Positions 58,369 through 64,000 of a stretch of DNA of 64,000 nucleotides are shown here, piece by piece (the first letter of the stretch is position 1; every line of letters starts with the position of its first letter). The translations under genes were made by a program, and so were the position numbers. Origin of the DNA: E44-bin88 sp034419075 (lineage in GTDB: Bacteria > Chloroflexota > Dehalococcoidia > Dehalococcoidales > BS750m-G39); contig DAOULR010000022.1 of assembly GCA_034419075.1 (NCBI GenBank), positions 1 through 64,000 of the forward strand, given 5' to 3'. Under the pieces are notes generated by a model that had not been told where the DNA came from, did not search any database, and was given only the letters and a program-made list of their open reading frames with translations.

Positions 58369-60021
58369 ATGAAAGTCAGCAGAATCAGCCGCATTCTGGC
58401 GTTGAGCGTTATCCTCGCCCTGCTCATACCCCTTCTCCCCACCCCAGTTCACGCCGCCGAATACCTTTTCGTTTCCCCCCGGGAAGGCAGAATCGGTGAC
58501 CGTATTGAAATCAACGGCGCCGGTTTCAAAGAAGATGACAGCGTCTTTATCTATTTCTCCAGCCAGAAAGCCGAACTAGGCGATTTAATCGATACCGATG
58601 TCACCGCCTACGAGCACCTATTTGTAGTCACTACCGATGAAGGCGGCAGTTTCGAGCGCGTTTACGCCTTCTTTCTACCCGATGCCCTCACCGACGGCGA
58701 AGACGTAGAAGACGTCCATGACGGTATTTACTACATCTACGCCGTTTACTTCCGCAGCTATCAGATAGTCGCCAGTGCCGTCTTGTTCGTTCTCGACGGT
58801 GAAATCAGCCTAGACATCGAAGAGGGCGTCGTCGGCACCGAGGTCGAAATCAGCGGCGTAGGGCTCCGTCCCGAACAGTCAATCACCATCCAGTACGATG
58901 AGGCCGACATCACTACATCGGGCGGCGACAGCCAGAGCGATAAAAACGGCGACTTCACCTGCACCATTGTCATTCCCGAAAGCTCGGCGGGCCGTCATGT
59001 CATAACCGCCGTCGACGAAACAGGCAACACTCCTGATACCGAATTCACGGTAACACCCATGATAACCGTTGACCCCACCGAACAGCTAACCGGTAGCGAG
59101 GTACAGGTCATAGGCACGGGCTTTGCCGCGAGGGGAGATATAACCATCACTCTCGACGGCGAGGAGGTTACCACCACCCCCCTCCCCTTAAGTGCCAACC
59201 ACTACGGCAGCTTCGAGGGCAGCTTCCTGGTGCCTACCAGCGGTAGCTTCGGTGATAGGACAGTGGAAGCCCGTGATGATAGTTCTAACAAAGCCCAGGC
59301 GCAGCTGGCCATCCAGGGCGGTATAATGGTAAGTCCCACCACCAGCCTTACCTCCCCTGGCTACGCGGGAATGGAGCTTATCATCCGAGGTTCCGGTTTC
59401 AACATCGGCTCTACGGTCACCATAACCTACAGCGATAACGGCGAGGATACTCCGGTAACTACCGTCACCACCGATGACGGAGACTTTCGGGTGGAATTCA
59501 TCGTCCCTCCCAGCGCCGCCGGCAGCCATAATATAACCGCCGACGATGGCACCAGCACGGTAACCGCTATTTTTATTATGGAGGCAAAATCCCCACCCAC
59601 CCCCATCCCGCTGTTACCGGAAGTCGCCGCCACCACGGGGGCAAGGGCACACTTCGACTGGACTGACGTTAGCGATGACAGTGGTATCAGCTATACCCTA
59701 CAGGTCGCTGTTGATACCAACTTCAACGCCATCCTGCTGAACAGGGCAGGTCTGGAAACTTCAGAATACACGCTTACCGAGGAGGAAAAGCTGGCCTCAT
59801 CTCAAGAAGACGCCCCCTACTATTGGAGGGTAAAAGCGGTCGACGGCGCCCTTAATGACAGCGGGTGGACATATCCACGGCTATTCTATATCGGCTTTTC
59901 TTGGTCAGCACTACCGGTCTGGGCGTGGTATGTCCTGGGGATTATCGTCGCCGCGGTGCTCGGCATACTCGGATATTGGCTATGGACAAAGAGGGCTAGA
60001 GGCAAAGCCAGGACCATCTGA
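58369..60021 (+). CDS. Surface protein with IPT/TIG-like repeats and C-terminal anchor (550 aa)
   Basis: Signal peptide (~1-29, ending HAAEY). Four Ig-like IPT/TIG repeats beginning VSPREGRIGDRIEINGAGF, EEGVVGTEVEISGVGL, VDPTEQLTGSEVQVIGTGF and GYAGMELIIRGSGF. A fibronectin-like region (ARAHFDWTDVSDDSG) and a C-terminal membrane helix (WAWYVLGIIVAAVLGILGYW) with basic end. Anchored, exposed protein. Confidence 0.82.
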   Translation: MKVSRISRILALSVILALLIPLLPTPVHAAEYLFVSPREGRIGDRIEINGAGFKEDDSVFIYFSSQKAELGDLIDTDVTAYEHLFVVTTDEGGSFERVYAFFLPDALTDGEDVEDVHDGIYYIYAVYFRSYQIVASAVLFVLDGEISLDIEEGVVGTEVEISGVGLRPEQSITIQYDEADITTSGGDSQSDKNGDFTCTIVIPESSAGRHVITAVDETGNTPDTEFTVTPMITVDPTEQLTGSEVQVIGTGFAARGDITITLDGEEVTTTPLPLSANHYGSFEGSFLVPTSGSFGDRTVEARDDSSNKAQAQLAIQGGIMVSPTTSLTSPGYAGMELIIRGSGFNIGSTVTITYSDNGEDTPVTTVTTDDGDFRVEFIVPPSAAGSHNITADDGTSTVTAIFIMEAKSPPTPIPLLPEVAATTGARAHFDWTDVSDDSGISYTLQVAVDTNFNAILLNRAGLETSEYTLTEEEKLASSQEDAPYYWRVKAVDGALNDSGWTYPRLFYIGFSWSALPVWAWYVLGIIVAAVLGILGYWLWTKRARGKARTI

Positions 60022-60030
60022 AGCGGGCGT

Positions 60031-60447
60031 CTACCCCGCCTTCAGTCTGACCTCGATCTGATCACCCTTTCCCGTCACCTCTTCGACAACAGGGATTCCT
60101 CTGAGGATATTAATCAAAGGTAGCGGCTCTTCAGCGGAGATGAAAACTCGGCTGCCCTCGCCCACCGCCCCACTCACCATCACCACCCTCAGGTCTTCGA
60201 CCTTGAACAAAGCCTGCTTCAGGATATCCAGCTGAGCAAAACCCACCGGTGACGCTATATTCAGCACCACCATTCCCCGGTAAAGCCCGACGCCCTCCGC
60301 CGATTCAGTCGCCTTCTTCGCCTCAACCTTAGCCGGTTTGGCTTTCTCGGCCTTCTTCGGCTTCTCCTTGGTCGGTTTGGCTTTCTTCGCTTCTTTGGTC
60401 TTCAGCTTGGCACGCTTTTCGGCTTCCTTAGCCTTCTTCTCCTCCAT
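60031..60447 (-). CDS. Lys/Ala-rich protein with small alpha/beta domain (138 aa)
   Basis: The first ~50 residues are a Lys/Ala/Glu low-complexity helix (KAKPTKEKPKKAEKAKPAK). The C-terminal ~85 residues look like a small alpha/beta domain (LDILKQALFKVEDLRVVMVS; ISAEEPLPLINILRG). No family assigned. The gene converges with the surface protein gene. Confidence 0.75.
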   Translation of the reverse strand: MEEKKAKEAEKRAKLKTKEAKKAKPTKEKPKKAEKAKPAKVEAKKATESAEGVGLYRGMVVLNIASPVGFAQLDILKQALFKVEDLRVVMVSGAVGEGSRVFISAEEPLPLINILRGIPVVEEVTGKGDQIEVRLKAG

Positions 60448-60581
60448 AGCCTGCCTCCTCGCCTCAAAATCATGGCTTTAGCCAGCGTCGATATCCCAAT
60501 ATAAGAGACGATTAAAAAACTTGTCAATCTAGGACTTTTTTCCTATGACTATTCGCTCCCCTAATTAACCCATTTGGGTGA

Positions 60582-60610
60582 TTGTGGTATGTGGTATGAT
60601 AAGATATAGT
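60582..60610 (+). promoter_or_regulatory. Candidate promoter of the pilus operon
   Basis: TTGTGG (60582-60587) and TATAGT (60605-60610), spacer 17, 67 bases before the MerR-like gene. Confidence 0.45.
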
Positions 60611-60676
60611 AGTTGGTGTAAGGTTAAGGTAGTCTAGGAGAGGAAGAGGATATAACCTAAGGGAGGAGGCGAAATT

Positions 60677-60940
60677 ATGGCTAACTCTAGACGAATAGAG
60701 CCTATGCTGACGACAAGCGACGTTGCTCGTCTGCTCAACGTACACATAAACACCGTGAGACGCTGGAGCAACCAGGGAACGCTAAAGACCTACCGCATCG
60801 GTGCCAGGGGTGACCGCCGGTTCCGACGGGAGGATATTGCTAGCTTTCTCTCACCAGAAGCGAGCGCCGCTGGAGGCAATGGGGAGAACACCGGAAAAGA
60901 GAGCCCCATAAATGGCAACAAAGTACTAGCTAACTACTAA
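60677..60940 (+). CDS. MerR/excisionase-type DNA-binding protein (87 aa)
   Basis: HTH: LTTSDVARLLNVHINTVRRW then SNQGTLKTYRIG..RRFRREDI. Disordered C-terminus. AGGAGG upstream. Likely regulator of the following pilus genes. Confidence 0.83.
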   Translation: MANSRRIEPMLTTSDVARLLNVHINTVRRWSNQGTLKTYRIGARGDRRFRREDIASFLSPEASAAGGNGENTGKESPINGNKVLANY

Positions 60941-60971
60941 ATTCTAAGGCTTAAGAAGAGGAGGCGAGCGA

Positions 60972-61652
60972 GTGGATAAAACCAAGGTAATGGTCATCGA
61001 CGAGCAGGAGTTCTTTCGGGCTGGCGTGCGCCAGTTGCTTTCTCAGCAACCCGACCTGGATGTAGTTGAATACGACCCTTCCAAAGACCCGTTCGAGGCA
61101 ATTGAGACCAGTCTCCCCGATGTCGCCCTACTGGGCTCCGACTTAGCCACCTTAAGCGGGCTGGAACTGGGCCGGAAAATCACCCGGCTTTACCCCAATA
61201 CCAAGGTAATAATGTTGAGCCCCAACCCCAATGACGAGGAGCTCTTCGAGATTATCAAGACCGCCGCCGTGGCCTGCCTCAACAAAAAGGCTTCGGCCGA
61301 AGAGCTGGTGAGCACCATACGCCGGGCCAAGAACGGTGAATACCCTATTAATGAGAGCCTGGGGCGTCCCACGGTGGCTAAACAGGTGCTAAAGCAGTTC
61401 CAGGACATAGCCTCGATAGGCAAGGCGATGGAAGCTGTAGCCGCACCCCTCACCAAAAGAGAGGCACAGATTCTGAACTACATTGCCCAGGGCAACTCCA
61501 ACAAGCAAATCGCTTACATACTCGACATCAGCGAGCAGACCATCAAGAACCACGTCAGCTCCATACTGCGCAAACTGAACGCCAACGACCGTGCCCATGC
61601 GGTTGCCCTGGCCATGCGCAACGGCTGGCTAATGGCCGAGGATAAATCGTAA
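60972..61652 (+). CDS. LuxR-family response regulator with atypical receiver
   Basis: 226 residues, GTG start. The receiver has DEQ near the start and a conserved Lys (LNKKASAEEL), but the phospho-acceptor position reads ALLGSDLATLSG: Gly55 where Asp is expected. The LuxR HTH is intact (LTKREAQILNYIAQGNSNKQ, ISEQTIKNHVSSIL). It may work without phosphorylation. Confidence 0.85.
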   Translation: MDKTKVMVIDEQEFFRAGVRQLLSQQPDLDVVEYDPSKDPFEAIETSLPDVALLGSDLATLSGLELGRKITRLYPNTKVIMLSPNPNDEELFEIIKTAAVACLNKKASAEELVSTIRRAKNGEYPINESLGRPTVAKQVLKQFQDIASIGKAMEAVAAPLTKREAQILNYIAQGNSNKQIAYILDISEQTIKNHVSSILRKLNANDRAHAVALAMRNGWLMAEDKS

Positions 61653-61689
61653 ACTCCCCAGCCGTTCCTTTAGTTCAAGGGGGAACAAA

Positions 61690-63585
61690 ATGCGCCAATC
61701 AACTATAAGCCCAACATTGAAGTCCCAGCTCAAAGCGTATCTGGAAAAGCAGGGATACGAAATAAACGAAGGAGCTAAACTCCCGGGAAAATCAGGGATA
61801 GAACATGCCTTTGATATACTGGCCTACACCGAAACCAACGGGGCCAAGCGCTCCCTGGGCATAGACTTTATGGCAGGCGAAAAAGAGATAAGCCTGGAAC
61901 AGGTTGTCGTCTTCGACAGCAAAGCCTACGAAACCGGCATTGACGATAAGGTCATCGTGGTATCGCCGGGAATCAGCGGCAAAGCGCAGAAATTCGCCCA
62001 GCAGCAGGGAATAAAGGTCGTCGATGGCACTCAAAAAGACTCGGTTAAGGCTGTGCTGACCAAGGAAGAGCCCGAGGCTACCCAAGCCAAGTCCGATAAA
62101 AAAGCGCTGAGCCAGAACATTCAACCCGAAGCCATGCAGTTGATACCCGAGGTGATGGCGCGAAGGTATAACGCCATGCCCATGGCTATATCGGGCAAAA
62201 CGCTGGAAGTAGCCATGGCCGACCCCACCGACATCTTTGCCCTCGAAGCCTTCACCGCCCTCTGCAAGATGAGGATTAAACCCGTAGCCGCCGACGCCAC
62301 CGAAATCAGGGAAGCCATCGACTTCAACTACAAAGGCTACAGCGAGATTGAAAAACAGATTTCCCTGGTCACCATACCCAGTGATGTTACTGAGGAGAGG
62401 CTGGCCATTACCGCCGATACCGACGCCCCTCTGGCACAAGCCCTCAACCTCATCGTCGAAGAGGCGGTCAAAGCCCGCGCCTCCGATATTCACATCGAAC
62501 CCGAAGAAGACAGACTAAGGGTGCGCTACCGCATCGACGGCACCCTTCAAGATATGATGTCCCTACCGCTTAACATACACCTGGCCCTCGTTTCCCGAAT
62601 TAAAATCCTCTCCGAGCTGAATATTGCCGACCGCCACCGCCCCCAGGACGGACAGTTCACCGCCAAGGCCAAAGGGCGGGACATAGACATCAGGGTAGCC
62701 ACCGCCCCCACCGTTCACGGCGAGATGGCCGAACTGCGACTCCTGGACAAATCGGTGGCCACGCTGGGACTATCCGAGCTCGGCATGCTACCCGACAGCC
62801 TAGAAAGGTACGAGAATATGCTCAAGGTTCCCTACGGCATGATTATAACCAGCGGCCCCACCGGCGCTGGTAAAACCACCACCATGTATGCTTCAATCAA
62901 CTCCCTTGACTGCCTGGAAAGGAACATTATTACTATTGAAGACCCCGCGGAATACCGCTTTAAGGATATCAACCAGATTCAGGTCAATCCCCAGGCCGGC
63001 ATTACCTTTGCCACGGGACTACGGAGCATACTCCGTTTAGACCCCGACGTAATCATGGTCGGCGAGATACGCGATTCCGAAACCGCCAACATAGCCGTCC
63101 AGGCGGCGCTGACTGGCCACCTGATGCTATCATCACTCCATGCCAGCGACTCCACCGGTGTTCTCTCCCGGCTCACCGACCTGGGCATAGAGCCCTTCCT
63201 CATTGCCTCAGCCGTTATCGGCGTCGTCGCCCAGCGGATGGTGCGTCGCATCTGCCCCGACTGCGCCCACCATATCGAGGCTCCGGTGGTGGAACAGATA
63301 GCCTACGCCAAAGAAACCGGCGAGAAAAAGACCGAGTTCCTCTACGGCACGGGCTGCAAGTCATGCGCCTACACCGGTTATCGGGGCCGAATCGGCATCT
63401 TTGAGATTCTAACCATGAGCGATGAAATCAGGATGATGGTAGTCAACCGCGCCAGCAGCAGCCAGATTCGGGCTCAGGCGCTTAAAGAAGGCATGGTGAC
63501 TATGATGAACGATGGCATGCGCAAAGTGAAGGCGGGAGTCACCACTCCCTCCGAGGTGCTGCGCAATGCTTACTCTACAGGCTAG
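61690..63585 (+). CDS. pilB: PilB/GspE-type type IV pilus assembly ATPase
   Basis: 631 residues. An N-terminal restriction-like segment (~1-115), an MshEN-type domain (~125-210), then the ATPase: Walker A SGPTGAGKTTTMY (~388), Asp box, Walker B DPDVIMVGEIRDSE (~450), and the zinc site CPDC/CKSC (~521, ~556). Drives pilus extension. Confidence 0.9.
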   Translation: MRQSTISPTLKSQLKAYLEKQGYEINEGAKLPGKSGIEHAFDILAYTETNGAKRSLGIDFMAGEKEISLEQVVVFDSKAYETGIDDKVIVVSPGISGKAQKFAQQQGIKVVDGTQKDSVKAVLTKEEPEATQAKSDKKALSQNIQPEAMQLIPEVMARRYNAMPMAISGKTLEVAMADPTDIFALEAFTALCKMRIKPVAADATEIREAIDFNYKGYSEIEKQISLVTIPSDVTEERLAITADTDAPLAQALNLIVEEAVKARASDIHIEPEEDRLRVRYRIDGTLQDMMSLPLNIHLALVSRIKILSELNIADRHRPQDGQFTAKAKGRDIDIRVATAPTVHGEMAELRLLDKSVATLGLSELGMLPDSLERYENMLKVPYGMIITSGPTGAGKTTTMYASINSLDCLERNIITIEDPAEYRFKDINQIQVNPQAGITFATGLRSILRLDPDVIMVGEIRDSETANIAVQAALTGHLMLSSLHASDSTGVLSRLTDLGIEPFLIASAVIGVVAQRMVRRICPDCAHHIEAPVVEQIAYAKETGEKKTEFLYGTGCKSCAYTGYRGRIGIFEILTMSDEIRMMVVNRASSSQIRAQALKEGMVTMMNDGMRKVKAGVTTPSEVLRNAYSTG

Positions 63586-63599
63586 TGGGGAGATAAAAA

Positions 63600-64000
63600 A
63601 TGGAGTTTCAATATGTAGCCTATACTGAAGATAAAAGGCTGGTCAAAGGCAAAGTTTCGGCTAACAATGAAGAAGCCGCGCTCAACCTGCTCGGCTACGG
63701 CGGCTACCAGACGGTCAGTCTCAAGGAAATAGTCCCCTTCTTCAACCTGCAGAAGATAATGGCCCGCTTCAGCCGGGTAAAGCCGAGAGAGATAATAATG
63801 TTCTCCCGCCAGCTGGCCCTGCTCCTGGAATCGGGCACCGACATCGTCACCTCCCTGGAACTCCTACAAAGCCAGGTAACCAACCGCACCCTGCAGGTAA
63901 CGCTGGGTGATGTCGCCGCCGATATCCGCGGGGGCAGCTCGCTATCAGCCGCCTTAAGCAAACACCCGCGGGCTTTCCCCGAACTATATGCCCGCACCCT
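63600..64000 (+). CDS. pilC: PilC-like inner-membrane pilus platform protein, N-terminal part
   Basis: ATG at 63600 after GGGGAG; frame open to the window edge (~133 residues). MEFQYVAYTEDKRLVKGKVS and PREIIMFSRQLALLLESGTD are T2SSF/PilC hallmarks. Follows pilB by 14 bases. Confidence 0.88.
   Translation, partial: MEFQYVAYTEDKRLVKGKVSANNEEAALNLLGYGGYQTVSLKEIVPFFNLQKIMARFSRVKPREIIMFSRQLALLLESGTDIVTSLELLQSQVTNRTLQVTLGDVAADIRGGSSLSAALSKHPRAFPELYART

Overview
The window reads as bacterial chromosome from an anaerobe, most likely Chloroflexota of the Dehalococcoidia type. This is inferred from gene content (corrinoid methyl transfer, desulforedoxin-like mini-proteins, type IV pilus genes, GTG and TTG starts, moderate G+C) and not from a marker gene. 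No rRNA is present. One tRNA gene, tRNA-Val(CAC), lies on the minus strand at 57047-57119.

Layout. (1) 1-7770: a branched-chain-amino-acid-type ABC importer (livG end, livF split by an in-frame stop, livH, livM), a corrinoid protein with a UroD-fold methyltransferase, a cupin, two 39-47 residue desulforedoxin-like proteins and an acyl-CoA synthetase. Together they suggest uptake, methyl transfer and CoA activation of a small organic acid. (2) 7907-15784: a phosphate-starvation cluster (phoB, phoR, mgsA, pstS, pstC, pstA, pstB, phoU) with a clear four-repeat Pho box. It is bracketed by two remnants of the same recombinase C-terminus. (3) 15896-17449: a secreted ComEC-like hydrolase. (4) 17652-19771, minus strand: an unrecognised-looking but coherent graspetide-type RiPP cluster: a 68-residue precursor, an ATP-grasp ligase and two membrane proteins. 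(5) 19831-27854, minus strand: a tight five-gene defence-like operon (MNT nucleotidyltransferase, HEPN, type ISP-like restriction-methylase, helicase fused to a PLD nuclease, membrane-anchored WYL-like protein). (6) 28143-32980: a universal stress protein, an APC permease and a KdpD/KdpE-like two-component pair. All three transcription units carry the same 51-bp operator at the same distance from a -10 box.

(7) About 33.09-56.99 kb: an integrated mobile element of roughly 24 kb. A divergent control region at 54.35-54.55 kb separates a rightward arm (XRE repressor, ImmA-like protein, large serine recombinase) from a long leftward arm. The leftward arm holds a ribbon-helix-helix protein, a phiC31-gp3-like recombination directionality factor, a Toprim/ATPase replication protein, a J-domain protein, a MoxR-like AAA+ ATPase, about fifteen small putative structural proteins, a subtilase, a tyrosine recombinase with an inserted zinc ribbon, a DUF192 protein, a sigma-like protein and a DnaN-like clamp. 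I see no terminase, portal or HK97-type capsid protein. At least six otherwise different proteins end in a hydrophobic segment that is about half methionine, and three others end in a shared F-x-[IV]-x-x-Y tail. This looks like an undescribed membrane-associated virus or virus-like integrative element, and it is the most unusual part of the window. The recombinase 3' end carries a 25-bp copy of the tRNA-Val 3' end.

(8) 57.2-64 kb: an XRE regulator with a helically phased operator array, a glycosyltransferase, an Ig/IPT-repeat surface protein, a Lys-rich protein, and the start of a type IV pilus operon (MerR-like regulator, LuxR-type regulator with a lost phospho-acceptor, pilB, partial pilC).

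All functional names come from motifs read by eye. No database search was run.
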